Below are positions 18,542 through 28,071 of a DNA stretch of 64,000 nt, piece after piece. A program made the position numbers and the translations under genes. A model generated the notes under the pieces. It ran no database searches. It was given only the letters and a program-made list of their open reading frames with translations, and was not told where the DNA came from. How positions within the stretch are numbered: position 1 is the first letter of the stretch; the number at the start of each line of letters is the position of its first letter. Source of the DNA: an uncultured Gammaproteobacteria bacterium (GTDB lineage: Bacteria > Pseudomonadota > Gammaproteobacteria > CAMYKB01); the NCBI GenBank assembly GCA_947258875.1, contig CAMYKB010000001.1:967-64966 (forward strand), given 5' to 3'.

Positions 18542-18551
18542 ACGGACCATT

Positions 18552-19607
18552 ATGAGCGTATCAACCCATTCCACCGCAATCCCGCTTTGCGATATCGTGC
18601 AGAAAAACTGCCATATTACGGATGCCCACCATGCCTCCGATTTTACGTTGTGTGTCTATCTGCTCAAGATGCGCGAATACTACCGCTGGGAGATGGGCTA
18701 CACTTTTGACCACGCCATGTCCAAAGAGGAGGTGGGTAACTGGTTGGTACAACGCGAACAACTATGGGAAGAACTTGAGGATGAGTCCTATCAGCCACTA
18801 GTCATCGATGACCAGCCACACGACCCCTTTGAAACCGAAGAAATCAATCGCTCACTGCTGCCCAAGGGATTTGTCTACAGTGCCGGGCTGGGTCGGGGGT
18901 CAACACCGCACTTTTTCCTGGGCAAACTCGACAAGCATGTCGAACACCAGGATTACACAATTCTGGTTTCTGATGCCGAATGCGCACGTGACCTGTCTGC
19001 GCCCCCTGCGATGGCGCTTGGACGTAGCATTTACATCCGGCGCGAATCCTTGCGCCGCATGATCTGGGAAAAGGTGATGGAATGGCGCTGGCATCAATAT
19101 GAAAACGCCATGGGACGTGCACTGAGTGATTATGATTTTGAACATCACCTCGATACCGCACTCGACCAAATGACCGAGAATGAACTCACCGCAGTCACCT
19201 ACCACGAAATTGGGGAAATCATGGCCGGCGAGCACTTGGGTGGCGAATGGGAGACCATGCTTGCCTCCATGACACGTTCCAGAGCCGAGATCATGGCACG
19301 CGCCGTACGCGATCACCTGGCCGATTCGCTCTCTACATTGCCCAAATTAATCGAAGATGATAATCACGCGTCCTTACATTTCTATATGGGGAACCTGACC
19401 GCCATGCGTAAGGACCTGTTCCCCGGATTCGCGCAGGCCTACCAGCACTGGCATGAAAGCGGCGATATTGCCGTACTACAGCACTTCGTAGCCTTAAGTG
19501 CCAACCACTGGATTGAAGTAGGCGAACATATGCTGGACTTGTACAGCCAATATGGAGATGATTGCGCACCACAGCTTGAACAACTCATTGAAACCAGTCG
19601 ACTCTAA
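18552..19607 (+). CDS. Conserved hypothetical protein (351 aa)
   Basis: I do not recognise the family with certainty. The protein is soluble and acidic, with VYLLKMREYYRWEMGY near 30, GRGSTPHFFLGKL near 115, RSIYIRRESLRRMIWEKV near 157 and TYHEIGEIMAGE near 215. The last is an HExxx-type motif but not a full HExxH zinc site. Helices fill the C-terminal third. It ends 4 bases before the start of the 2OG oxygenase, so the two form an operon. This may point to a shared pathway. Confidence 0.75.
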   Translation: MSVSTHSTAIPLCDIVQKNCHITDAHHASDFTLCVYLLKMREYYRWEMGYTFDHAMSKEEVGNWLVQREQLWEELEDESYQPLVIDDQPHDPFETEEINRSLLPKGFVYSAGLGRGSTPHFFLGKLDKHVEHQDYTILVSDAECARDLSAPPAMALGRSIYIRRESLRRMIWEKVMEWRWHQYENAMGRALSDYDFEHHLDTALDQMTENELTAVTYHEIGEIMAGEHLGGEWETMLASMTRSRAEIMARAVRDHLADSLSTLPKLIEDDNHASLHFYMGNLTAMRKDLFPGFAQAYQHWHESGDIAVLQHFVALSANHWIEVGEHMLDLYSQYGDDCAPQLEQLIETSRL

Positions 19608-19611
19608 GACC

Positions 19612-20220
19612 ATGTCACATACTAAAGCGATATCCACACCACTGCGCACTATTAGCGAAGTAAAACCCAATAGCTTTGTCTTCGAACAGCATCATGCGTT
19701 ACCTGCCGAACTCTGCGCACAAATGATCGAGCGTTTTGAAACCGCCAAAGAAGAACACTATGAGGGCCGTATCGGCCAGATGGCCAGCAAGGACCGCAGT
19801 ATTAAGAAATCAACCGATCTGGTTGTGAGCGGCAAGGAACATTGGAAAGATGTTGATCTCGCATTGTTTCAGTCCCTCGCTACTGCCTTAAAAGAATTCC
19901 GCGAGACCTATCCCTTCTTCAAGGGACCATTCAAGGACATGGGCTACGCTATTCAACGCACCAGCCCCGGCGAGTTTTATCACTGGCATATCGACGGCGG
20001 CAGCCATGAATTCAGCCAACGTCAACTGGTCGCCATCTGGTATCTCAATGACGTCAAAGGCCCCGGCGGTACCACTGATTTTTTATTCCAGGATATCAAA
20101 ATCAAACCGAAAGCCGGCAAGCTGGTGTTGTTCCCACCCTTCTGGACACACGAACACCGCGGCGCAGCATTACAAAAGGGCGTGAAGTATATTGCGACGA
20201 CCTGGGTTGTGTTTGCTTGA
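19612..20220 (+). CDS. 2OG-Fe(II) oxygenase superfamily protein
   Basis: I read this 202-residue protein from the internal ATG of MSHTKAIST, four bases after the preceding stop. The double-stranded beta-helix signature is present. HWHIDGG gives the iron ligands His126 and Asp128, and WTHEHRG gives the third His (about 180-182) followed by a 2OG-binding arginine. The family couples 2-oxoglutarate decarboxylation to oxidation of a substrate. The substrate is unknown. It belongs with the 18552-19607 gene as a two-gene operon near dsr. Confidence 0.85.
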   Translation: MSHTKAISTPLRTISEVKPNSFVFEQHHALPAELCAQMIERFETAKEEHYEGRIGQMASKDRSIKKSTDLVVSGKEHWKDVDLALFQSLATALKEFRETYPFFKGPFKDMGYAIQRTSPGEFYHWHIDGGSHEFSQRQLVAIWYLNDVKGPGGTTDFLFQDIKIKPKAGKLVLFPPFWTHEHRGAALQKGVKYIATTWVVFA

Positions 20221-20271
20221 CCGTGTTCGCCATTTCGCTCTTATGCTGCTTCGTGGAAAAAAACCTGAGCC

Positions 20272-20385
20272 TTTCACCGCAGAGGTGCAAAGAAAGAAAA
20301 AATTCATAGGCCTGCAGTGCGCGCGCGAAATAGTACATTGATTTTCCTCTACGCCCTTTGCTCCTTTGCGGTTTAATATTTTTCC
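20272..20385. repeat. Dispersed ACCGCAGAGGTGCAAAG inverted repeat
   Basis: CACCGCAGAGGTGCAAAG (left) and CTTTGCTCCTTTGCGGTTTA (right) are inverted copies of one motif flanking about 65 bases. Single copies of the same motif lie at about 10558 and 40930. The region holds no gene. Confidence 0.7.
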
Positions 20386-20432
20386 TGGTTCCCACGACCC
20401 TCAGTAGGAACAAGAAATTGACAAACAACAGC

Positions 20433-20762
20433 TCAGCCGCCCGCCATCTCCACTTCGGTCTGATTCATATCACCCGTGGTGTCCAGCCGGATACTTTTAA
20501 TGCCTGGCATGCGCTTGAGGATATAACCCGCCATCATGCCGATCATGGGCTGGTTTTCTTGCTCAATTGCAGTAAGCAGCTTATCACCGGCAATCTGACA
20601 GCACTGGAGAACATTGGGGGACTCAACCCACTGGCGGCTCATCTGCCAGCCCTTAGCCATATCAGCATCCATTTTCTGGAAGAAATTCTCCGCCTCCGAA
20701 AGCATTGAATCAGGCACATCGATCGGAAAAGTTTGTTCATCGACAATAACATTCAGTATCAT
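20433..20762 (-). CDS. Hypothetical protein of 109 aa next to the dsr region
   Basis: This small soluble protein begins MILNVIVDEQTFPIDVPD, has a helical centre with WQMSRQWVESPNVLQCCQIAGDK and ends TGDMNQTEVEMAGG. I cannot name a family. Two adjacent cysteines (about 55-56) could bind metal or be redox-active, but no motif confirms it. It is divergent from the PKHD hydroxylase gene. Confidence 0.7.
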   Translation of the reverse strand: MILNVIVDEQTFPIDVPDSMLSEAENFFQKMDADMAKGWQMSRQWVESPNVLQCCQIAGDKLLTAIEQENQPMIGMMAGYILKRMPGIKSIRLDTTGDMNQTEVEMAGG

Positions 20763-20841
20763 TGGATTTTCCAGGGCAATAATTTATTCGTGCTCATACA
20801 GGGCAACATTATAACGTGACCAAAAGTCGAATTGTGGCTCC

Positions 20842-21516
20842 ATGCTAATACAAATCCCTCATGTTTTAGGACAGCAGCAGCTTGCCAGCGTGCGACAGTT
20901 GCTTGCGGACGCACAATTTGTTGATGGCAAGCTATCGGCCGGACAATCCGCGCAGCGTGTGAAAAACAACCTGGAATTAGCGGCTCAGTCGCAGCATATC
21001 GAGCAGCTCAATAATATCGTGATGGGCAACCTGGTGCGCCACCCTGTCTACCAGAATGCCGCATTACCGCATCGGGTTGCCGTGCCGTTTTATGCCCGCT
21101 ACACCGAAGGCATGGCCTATGGCCCACATATCGACGATCCCGTCATGGGGCCCGCGGAGCATCGCTACCGCTCGGATATCGCGATCACGGTGTTCCTAAG
21201 TGAACCCGGGGATTATGACGGCGGCGAGCTGGCCATACAGACATCATTTGGTGAACAGCGCATCAAACTGGCTGCGGGTGACGCCGTACTTTACCCCGCT
21301 TCCAGCCGTCATGAAGTCACAGAAGTGACGCGCGGCGAGCGCCTGGTAGCGGTAACCTGGGTACAAAGCCTGGTACGCGATCCCGCCCATCGCGAGCTAC
21401 TGTATCAGTTAAACCAGGCGCGCGAGAAGCTGTTAAAGAACGCACCACAAGCGGCGGAGACTAAAAATGTCGACACCGCCTATGTGAACCTGGTGCGTAT
21501 GTGGAGCGAACTATGA
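20842..21516 (+). CDS. PKHD-type Fe(II)/2OG hydroxylase (PiuC/YbiX-like)
   Basis: This 224-residue protein fits the PKHD-type hydroxylase family. RYTEGMAYGPHIDDPVMG carries iron ligands His96 and Asp98. SSRHEVTEV supplies His157, and RGERLVAVTW supplies the 2OG-binding Arg167. GDYDGGELAI is another family hallmark. PiuC proteins are often linked to iron uptake, but no receptor gene is adjacent here. Its stop is seven bases from the convergent end of dsrR, leaving no room for a separate terminator. Confidence 0.92.
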   Translation: MLIQIPHVLGQQQLASVRQLLADAQFVDGKLSAGQSAQRVKNNLELAAQSQHIEQLNNIVMGNLVRHPVYQNAALPHRVAVPFYARYTEGMAYGPHIDDPVMGPAEHRYRSDIAITVFLSEPGDYDGGELAIQTSFGEQRIKLAAGDAVLYPASSRHEVTEVTRGERLVAVTWVQSLVRDPAHRELLYQLNQAREKLLKNAPQAAETKNVDTAYVNLVRMWSEL

Positions 21517-21522
21517 ATCTTG

Positions 21523-21849
21523 TTACTCGTCTACATCCCCAACAGGAGGCTGGTAATTCGGATCATTTGGATTCAAAAAAATGAAATTGAATTGGCCAGG
21601 CTCCAGTTCGACAAAATCTATCGTCATACCCTTTAACAATTCCAGGCTACTGAGTGCAACAACGATTTCTACATCTTCAGACGTAAATCTTTCATCACCT
21701 TCCCGGCCCACATCATCAAACCCCATACCATAGTGAATACTGTTATCAGGGTTGCGGCTTGCCGCAAGCCTTAGAGGCATACCCTCCATCTGGCTCTGTT
21801 TAGCCGATTCACGCACCTGCTTCGCGGCTACTGGGGTCAGCTTGATCAT
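21523..21849 (-). CDS. dsrR: DsrR, IscA-like sulfur-oxidation protein
   Basis: This 108-residue protein has the A-type carrier (IscA/HesB) fold: MIKLTPVAAKQVRESAKQ at the N-terminus and PLRLAASRNPDNSIHYGMGFDD near 26. It has no cysteine at all, so it lacks the three residues A-type carriers use to hold iron-sulfur clusters. That is a known property of DsrR, which has been proposed to act in post-transcriptional control of dsr genes. It is the last gene of the dsr operon here. Confidence 0.93.
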   Translation of the reverse strand: MIKLTPVAAKQVRESAKQSQMEGMPLRLAASRNPDNSIHYGMGFDDVGREGDERFTSEDVEIVVALSSLELLKGMTIDFVELEPGQFNFIFLNPNDPNYQPPVGDVDE

Positions 21850-21898
21850 GGTTACTTTTCCTTGCGTTACTAATTAATTGAATCAAAATATACAGACG

Positions 21899-23299
21899 CT
21901 AAACAGCATCCGCTGTTTGTTCCACTTTTTGCCTACACGCAGCCACGAACTCCACAAATCGTGGCGCCCAGGGACTTTGTTGGGTATTGCGCAGGTGCGC
22001 ATAACAGGCCAGCAGATTTTTATAGACAATACCATCGTGCTCACCATCAATACCTGAGCCCCGTTTTACACGAAAGGCATAATCCTGGTTTTTGTCCATG
22101 TTTATCAAACTCGAATAATGAAATTCATGCGCGGCAATTTCGTTACGAGTATTACTGATATTACCCCACGGGCCGTTGCCCGTTTCTTCAAGGCGCACGT
22201 AACCACGCCCCTGCGGACGCTCGTGCATTACCGCATCTCCCGGTATAACGCCCACCATTTCATAACAACGACCTTGCCATTCGATGCTGCGCGATAAATA
22301 CATCAGCCCGCCACATTCTGCATAGACCGGCAACCCGGATTCAATCGCATTACGTACGGTACTACGCATTGCGCTGTTAGCCTCCAGCGCTTGCATCTGT
22401 GTTTCCGGAAAACCGCCGCCAATAAACAGTCCATCGATGTCAGGCAAGTCACGATCACGCAGCATGTCAACGGGCACCAATTCGGCCCCGGCCTGCTGTA
22501 ATGCCTGCAGATCACCCGGGTAATAAAAGCCAAAGGCCGCGTCACGGGCGATACCGATACGCACGCCGGAGGCTGGTGTCTGCGCAACAGGCACAGCAGC
22601 ACTTGCTTGCGGTACTGGCGCCACAACCGCAATATCCTGCAGGCGGTTAAGGTCAACCTGGGCAGCAACGAGTTCGCCTATAGTGTCGATTCTTTGCATC
22701 GCATGAGAATCTTCATTACTCGGCATCAGGCCGAGATGGCGTTCAACCAATTCAAGCCGCGGATCGCGCCGAATCGCACCCACTACCGGTATATCGGTAT
22801 AGCGTTCCACCACCGCGCGTAGTTTGCTCTCATGCCGACTGCCGCCCACCTGGTTAAGAATGACACCCGCTATATTGATTTGCGGGTCAAAGACCTGATA
22901 GCCAATCAGCAATGGCGCGATACCACGGATGGTGCCACGGGTGTCGAGCACCAGGATAACCGGCGCCTTGAGCAATTTGGCCAGTGCAGCATTGCTGTTA
23001 CCGCCCTCCACATCAAGACCGTCATACAGCCCCTTGTTGCCCTCGGTGATGGTGAGGTCGGCATCTTGCGTATAGTGCACGAATGTAGCGAGGACTTCGT
23101 CTTCACTTTGAGTGTAAAAATCGAGGTTATAACAGGCACGCCCGGCAGCCTGACCATGCCACATCGGATCGATATAATCAGGGCCCTTCTTGAAAGGCTG
23201 CACCTTCAGACCCTGACGTGAGAATGCGGCACACAGGCCGAGCGTCACCGTGGTCTTGCCGGAGGATTTATGCGCGGCAGAAATAAAAAGCTGGGACAT
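21899..23299 (-). CDS. dsrN: DsrN, siroheme amidase (CobB/CbiA-like cobyrinate a,c-diamide synthase family)
   Basis: This 466-residue glutamine-dependent amidotransferase has an N-terminal P-loop (KSSGKTTVTLG, residues 11-21), GPDYIDPMWH (about 40-49) and ITEGNKGLYDGLD near 84. A C-terminal class I-type amidase domain has the nucleophilic Cys in YAECGGLMYLS (about 330) and an AHEFHYS region. In dsr operons it makes siro(heme) amide, the form found in sulfite reductase DsrAB. The position between dsrP and dsrR is standard. Confidence 0.95.
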   Translation of the reverse strand: MSQLFISAAHKSSGKTTVTLGLCAAFSRQGLKVQPFKKGPDYIDPMWHGQAAGRACYNLDFYTQSEDEVLATFVHYTQDADLTITEGNKGLYDGLDVEGGNSNAALAKLLKAPVILVLDTRGTIRGIAPLLIGYQVFDPQINIAGVILNQVGGSRHESKLRAVVERYTDIPVVGAIRRDPRLELVERHLGLMPSNEDSHAMQRIDTIGELVAAQVDLNRLQDIAVVAPVPQASAAVPVAQTPASGVRIGIARDAAFGFYYPGDLQALQQAGAELVPVDMLRDRDLPDIDGLFIGGGFPETQMQALEANSAMRSTVRNAIESGLPVYAECGGLMYLSRSIEWQGRCYEMVGVIPGDAVMHERPQGRGYVRLEETGNGPWGNISNTRNEIAAHEFHYSSLINMDKNQDYAFRVKRGSGIDGEHDGIVYKNLLACYAHLRNTQQSPWAPRFVEFVAACRQKVEQTADAV

Positions 23300-23421
23300 A
23301 GGCCAATACTACCTGCTATGAGACCCTGGTGTTTAATCCAGAAACATTGTCAGACGCCGGAAAAGGCGCCCAGGGTTGATAATCCCCTGAAATCTCGACT
23401 GGATTAATAGGGCGTGCCCTT

Positions 23422-24657
23422 TCAGGCAGTCGCTTCTGAGCCTGAAGCAGCAGGTTTATAATGTGGGTCTGCAACGCTATCCGCCAGGGAATCTGGCAGG
23501 AAATCCAGCGCCTTGATGGCAGCCATCACCGCAGCCAACGCGATTGCCACACCGCCAAGACCCAAGAGGAATTCCGGCATACTGGGTACGTAATTTGCGA
23601 CGACACCATCATAGAAGCTGCTGCTCACCTCCATGCCGGGGAACAGTTCCAGCGGGAAGGCCTGCCCACCGATGATAATCACATACATCTGCGCCAGACC
23701 ACCAATGGTCACCAGCACGGCGCCAATGGCGGCAGCAGTGCGTGATTTGCTGAAGGCCGGCAGATAGAACAACGCCAATGGCACCAGGCTGCCCAGCAGT
23801 ATCTGCACCCACCAGAACAACTGGGTGTAGATGCCACCGTCCATGAGTATGAAACGCTCAATACCATGATGCTCGGTGGCATAGAGATTGGTCAGGTGGA
23901 AGGCGATCACGAAGTACAGTACGGCCGCGACAAATACGCCTAACAGGTTCTTCAAACGAAACACCAGCGCATCACCCAGGGGGCGTTGAGTCCATTTATA
24001 GGCCGCCATCAGCACCAGCAAAAATATGGCGAGGCCGAACGAAAACGACATGATAATAAACATGGGCGCCATCACGGCCGCGTCATAGGCCTGACGAGCG
24101 ACCAGGAAACCGAAGATTGAACCGGTACCGGTAGTGAGTATCAACCGCCAGACAAACGCGATAAAACCGACCGGTTTGGTGAAGCGATTCATCTTGCGCT
24201 CCATCATCATCCACAGATATACGCCTACGATGAGGAAAAAACCATTATAGAGGATGATGTTCCAGGCAAAGATCGACTTGAAGTTATACTTGGTCATCGC
24301 CACGATCAGGCGATCTGGGCGGCCCAGATCAAGCACCAGCACCAATAGGCCACCGAGCAGCAGGCAGAGTGACAGCAGACCGGACAGGCGTGCCAGGGGT
24401 TTATACGATATCTTGCCGAACACCGATGCGATCGACGCGACATTGAGTGCACCGGATGCCGCTACAATCAGAAATACCGCAAACACATGAGGCGTACCCC
24501 AGACGATCTGATTGGTCATACCCGTAACGACATGCCCATGACTTTCCATGTAATGCGAGGCGAGATAGCCCACCAAGGCCATCAGGCCAAACAGACCCAA
24601 CAAGCCGTAGTACCCTTTGGAGGTTCCGTCGATTGAGCTGTAACGAATGTTTTGCAT
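23422..24657 (-). CDS. dsrP: DsrP, NrfD-like membrane subunit of DsrMKJOP
   Basis: This 411-residue polytopic protein has about ten membrane segments and belongs to the NrfD/PsrC family of quinone-interacting subunits. LARLSGLLSLCLLLGGLLVLVLDLGRPDR near residue 90 is the family signature around the conserved DLGRP. I start at the ATG of MQNIRYSS; the three residues before it begin at TTG. It pairs with the ferredoxin-like DsrO in the membrane complex that exchanges electrons with the quinone pool. Confidence 0.96.
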   Translation of the reverse strand: MQNIRYSSIDGTSKGYYGLLGLFGLMALVGYLASHYMESHGHVVTGMTNQIVWGTPHVFAVFLIVAASGALNVASIASVFGKISYKPLARLSGLLSLCLLLGGLLVLVLDLGRPDRLIVAMTKYNFKSIFAWNIILYNGFFLIVGVYLWMMMERKMNRFTKPVGFIAFVWRLILTTGTGSIFGFLVARQAYDAAVMAPMFIIMSFSFGLAIFLLVLMAAYKWTQRPLGDALVFRLKNLLGVFVAAVLYFVIAFHLTNLYATEHHGIERFILMDGGIYTQLFWWVQILLGSLVPLALFYLPAFSKSRTAAAIGAVLVTIGGLAQMYVIIIGGQAFPLELFPGMEVSSSFYDGVVANYVPSMPEFLLGLGGVAIALAAVMAAIKALDFLPDSLADSVADPHYKPAASGSEATA

Positions 24658-24720
24658 AGTGTTCAACTTTTTATGTTTACTGCTACAACACCGCAGTCAT
24701 AGCAACGAATAGTCAAAAAC

Positions 24721-25497
24721 TTACAGGCCCTGATAGCGCACGCCAGTATTCAGACCCAAATCTGCGCGAATCTGCGTAGCACCGAATTTCTTAAGGCGTT
24801 GCGAGATCTCGCTATTGGGATCATTTAGGTCACCGAAGATCAGCGCGCGATGACCCGCTTTGGCGCAGGCTTCGGCGCATGCGGTGGTACCATCACCTCG
24901 ATCGACCTTGTGTACGCATAAAGTACAGCTTTCTACACAGCCCTTACCGCGCGGTGCCTCGACCTTCTGGTCCTTGATCTCTTCGTGAATAAATGAACGC
25001 GCTTTATAGGGGCAGGCCATCATGCAATAACGGCAACCAATACAGATATGTTTGTCGACCAACACAATACCGTCGGCACGCTTGAAGGATGCACCGGTGG
25101 GACAGACATCCACACAGGGAGGATGTTCGCAATGCTGACACATCATGGGCATGGATTTGCTGTTACCACTGAGCCTGTCTTTGACAGTCAGCTTACGGAT
25201 CCACTGCGCGTCGGTTTCAGGACGACCGGTATCAGTCAAGGCGTGTTCTTCATTACAGGCCGTAACACAATCGTTGCAGCCGTCTTCGCATTTGCTGGTA
25301 TCGACCAACATGCCCCAACGCACCGCATCGGTGACTGGCTGGTCAGCCGGTTTGGCATGCGAAACGCTGTATAGCAACACACCGGGCGCGATGCTCAAAC
25401 CGCCCAATGCAGCTGCAGCCGTACCCAGAAACTGGCGCCGGTTGCTGTTGGGCTGTTCCTGAGCGCCGCTTTCTTGAGTCATTTTTTCAGGGTTCAT
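24721..25497 (-). CDS. dsrO: DsrO, Tat-exported four-cluster ferredoxin subunit
   Basis: This 258-residue protein begins with a twin-arginine signal (NRRQFLG, arginines 20-21) and a hydrophobic stretch ending near SHA. Cysteine clusters for several [4Fe-4S] centres follow: CEDGCNDCVTAC, CQHCEHPPCVDVCP, CIGCRYCMMACP and CVESCTLCVHKV. It acts on the periplasmic face of DsrMKJOP and passes electrons between DsrJ/DsrP. Its ATG overlaps the DsrJ stop by four bases (ATGA). Confidence 0.97.
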   Translation of the reverse strand: MNPEKMTQESGAQEQPNSNRRQFLGTAAAALGGLSIAPGVLLYSVSHAKPADQPVTDAVRWGMLVDTSKCEDGCNDCVTACNEEHALTDTGRPETDAQWIRKLTVKDRLSGNSKSMPMMCQHCEHPPCVDVCPTGASFKRADGIVLVDKHICIGCRYCMMACPYKARSFIHEEIKDQKVEAPRGKGCVESCTLCVHKVDRGDGTTACAEACAKAGHRALIFGDLNDPNSEISQRLKKFGATQIRADLGLNTGVRYQGL

Positions 25498-26000
25498 TGT
25501 GCCGAGCCCTCCGCCTGAGCTGTTATCCCAGACCCATCGTCTTTGTATGCAAGCCTGTGTTGGGCTGTGTCGACATCAAAATTCTTGAAGCTTGCGTGGC
25601 TGTGGCCATGCGCACCCCGCTTGATCGCCTTTTCCGGGCGATCAGCATGACAGCTGAAACAGTCAACCTTAACGCTGGCATAACTATGACAGGACGCGCA
25701 GAAGTGGTCCTTCTCACTGACACGCGGGTAACTACCGTCTGCACGCGGGGTGACATGGCAATTGATGCATTCAGCAAAACTGTGCTTTGAGGTACGAATA
25801 CCGCCATATACCGTTTCATCACGCTGGTGCAGTATGAACTCCATGTGATCACGACGCATGACGTCGGTCGGCTCAACACACTTATCACCCTTGGCAGGCG
25901 CCAGTTCAGGCAATTTTACGCGGTCACCGGCATATGACGGACCGGCGATAAACACCAGGCCCAACAATAATGGCAACAGTTTGAACATTGAACGTATCAT
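25494..26000 (-). CDS. dsrJ: DsrJ, periplasmic triheme cytochrome c
   Basis: I start at MIRSMFKLL, which gives a 168-residue protein with a standard signal peptide ending near SYAGD; a longer frame begins seven codons upstream. Three heme c motifs are present: CINCH, CASCH and CFSCH. Cys41 in GDKCVEPTD lies where A. vinosum DsrJ has the cysteine that ligates one heme with unusual His/Cys coordination. DsrJ is the periplasmic redox module of DsrMKJOP. Confidence 0.97.
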   Translation of the reverse strand: MIRSMFKLLPLLLGLVFIAGPSYAGDRVKLPELAPAKGDKCVEPTDVMRRDHMEFILHQRDETVYGGIRTSKHSFAECINCHVTPRADGSYPRVSEKDHFCASCHSYASVKVDCFSCHADRPEKAIKRGAHGHSHASFKNFDVDTAQHRLAYKDDGSGITAQAEGSAQ

Positions 26001-26047
26001 GTCATACCTTTTTGCTGGCAATACCTTCTACTTGGTGGTCGCCCAAA

Positions 26048-28000
26048 TTAATGATCACCAAGCGCCATATCGATGTAACCCGTCGGGCAGACATCTGCGC
26101 AGATGTGGCAGCCGATACATTTATCATAATCGGTTGCAACATAACGGCCCATGGTCTGCTGATCTTTCTTCACACGATACACCGCGTCCTGCGGACAATA
26201 AATGACACAGTTGTCACATTCAAAGCACATGCCGCAACTCATGCAACGGTTGGCCTCTTCCGCAGCCTGCTCTTCGGTATAGCCGATCATGCGTTCCTCG
26301 AAGTGACCCAGCACCTCTTCGGAACCCGGGCCATATGACTTGCGATGCACGCGCGGTGTGAACGGGAAATGACCCAGGAACAGGCGGTCCGATGAAATAA
26401 TTTCCTGAGCAGAACGGTCTTCGTAGTTATGCACAGCGAAGCTCGCTTCGCCAGTGCCGCGCACCTCGCCGTGATCATACTCAGTGGGCGACAGCTCGGT
26501 CTCACGCAGCTTGTCCAGCAGGTCGAAGTGATGTACGTCGACCTTGGGGCGCTTGCCTATTTCTTCATTCTTGAGGAAATGATCAATACTTTCGCAAGCA
26601 ATCGAGGCCTGACCGATGGCGGTGGTCAGCAGGTGCGGACGAATAATGTCGCCAGCAACAAAATGACCCGGTTTGTTAGGTACGCCATAAAACTTGTCGG
26701 CATCCATGAGACCGCGGCCATTATCGAAATCTTCCAGGCCTTGCATATCTCCGCCCTGACCGATCGCAGAGACGACGAGGTCACATTCAATATCAAACTC
26801 GGTACCTTCAACCGCATTCGGACGGCCATCGACCATTTCACACTTGGCCATCTTGAGCGCACGCGCACGGCCTTGATCATTCAATACGACTTCAATCGGC
26901 ATTACACCATCAAGAATGGTCACGCCTTCATGGAGAGCATCTTCAACTTCGTGCTCGGTCGCGGTCATCTCAGCGCGCGGGAACAGTGAAGTCAGGGTAA
27001 CATCGGCACCCTCGCGAGCTGCAGCAAATGCAGAGTCATGGGCAACGTAACCACCAATCACCTGTTCTGGGCGCACCTCTTCATCCAGTTTCTTGACCTT
27101 GCCGAGACGACGCGCCACGGAGACCACGTCGATGGAGGTATCACCACCACCCACACAGACGACGCGATCCGTCGTCACTTGCAGGCGACCGGTGTTAAAG
27201 GCTTCAAGGAAGGCCACACCACTGACGCAGTTCAAGGCATCTGCACCAGGTACCGGTAATGCACGGCCACTCTTGCAACCCAGCGCCCACAGGATGGCGT
27301 CGTATTCTTTTTCCAGTTCTTCAACGCTGACATCTTTGCCCACGCGCGTATTCATACGGGTATCTATGCCACCCATGTCCACGATGCGCTGAATTTCAGC
27401 GTTCAGGAATTCACGCGGGGTACGGTAGTTAGGAATACCGTAGCGGAACATACCGCCCAGTTCTTCATGGTCATCGAAGATTGTGCTGGCGTGCCCCATG
27501 CGACGCAGCTGATAGGCTGCGGCCAGACCTGCCGGGCCACCACCGATAATAGCGATTTTCTTGCCCGTCATCGGTGCGCTGTTATCAAACGTATAGCCTT
27601 CGGCCTTGGCGGTATCACCGATCCACTGCTCGACGGCATTGATACCGACAAAGTCTTCCACATTGTTGCGGTTGCAACCATCCTGGCAAGGCGCCGGGCA
27701 CACACGACCCATCATGGACGGGAACGGATTGGCATCGGTGGAGCGGCGAAAGGCATATTCCGACATACTCATGTCACCGCTGGGTTTTTCGATACCGCGT
27801 ACGATGTCCAACCAACCACGAATATCCTCGCCTGAAGGGCAACTGCCCTGGCACGGCGGAGTGCGATGCACATAGGTAGGGCATTTATGCGAAGTATCGC
27901 CTTCGAAAATAGCGTCCGCAAAACTGTCCCATTTATAATCACCTTCCTCGTACTTACGGAAAGTCAGTTTTTGCGTCATGTCGTCTTTAGAAGTTGCCAT
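26048..28000 (-). CDS. dsrL: DsrL, NAD(P)H-linked iron-sulfur flavoprotein
   Basis: This 650-residue soluble protein resembles the small subunit of glutamate synthase. N-terminal cysteines CPTYVHRTPPCQGSCPSG and RVCPAPCQDGCNR bind iron-sulfur clusters. IIGGGPAGLAAAYQL (about 150-164) is the FAD loop and VCVGGGDTSIDVV the NAD(P) loop. C-terminal CMSCGMCFECDNCVIYCP and CIGCHICADVCP form two ferredoxin-type clusters. DsrL carries electrons between DsrAB and NAD(P)(H), and is essential for sulfur oxidation in A. vinosum. Its presence marks the operon as the oxidative type. Confidence 0.97.
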   Translation of the reverse strand: MATSKDDMTQKLTFRKYEEGDYKWDSFADAIFEGDTSHKCPTYVHRTPPCQGSCPSGEDIRGWLDIVRGIEKPSGDMSMSEYAFRRSTDANPFPSMMGRVCPAPCQDGCNRNNVEDFVGINAVEQWIGDTAKAEGYTFDNSAPMTGKKIAIIGGGPAGLAAAYQLRRMGHASTIFDDHEELGGMFRYGIPNYRTPREFLNAEIQRIVDMGGIDTRMNTRVGKDVSVEELEKEYDAILWALGCKSGRALPVPGADALNCVSGVAFLEAFNTGRLQVTTDRVVCVGGGDTSIDVVSVARRLGKVKKLDEEVRPEQVIGGYVAHDSAFAAAREGADVTLTSLFPRAEMTATEHEVEDALHEGVTILDGVMPIEVVLNDQGRARALKMAKCEMVDGRPNAVEGTEFDIECDLVVSAIGQGGDMQGLEDFDNGRGLMDADKFYGVPNKPGHFVAGDIIRPHLLTTAIGQASIACESIDHFLKNEEIGKRPKVDVHHFDLLDKLRETELSPTEYDHGEVRGTGEASFAVHNYEDRSAQEIISSDRLFLGHFPFTPRVHRKSYGPGSEEVLGHFEERMIGYTEEQAAEEANRCMSCGMCFECDNCVIYCPQDAVYRVKKDQQTMGRYVATDYDKCIGCHICADVCPTGYIDMALGDH

Positions 28001-28071
28001 ACCTTAAGCTCCTGTGATCTCAATCTAGGATTAAAGAATCTCTGCACAAACCTGGGCAGGGATTCCTTAAA

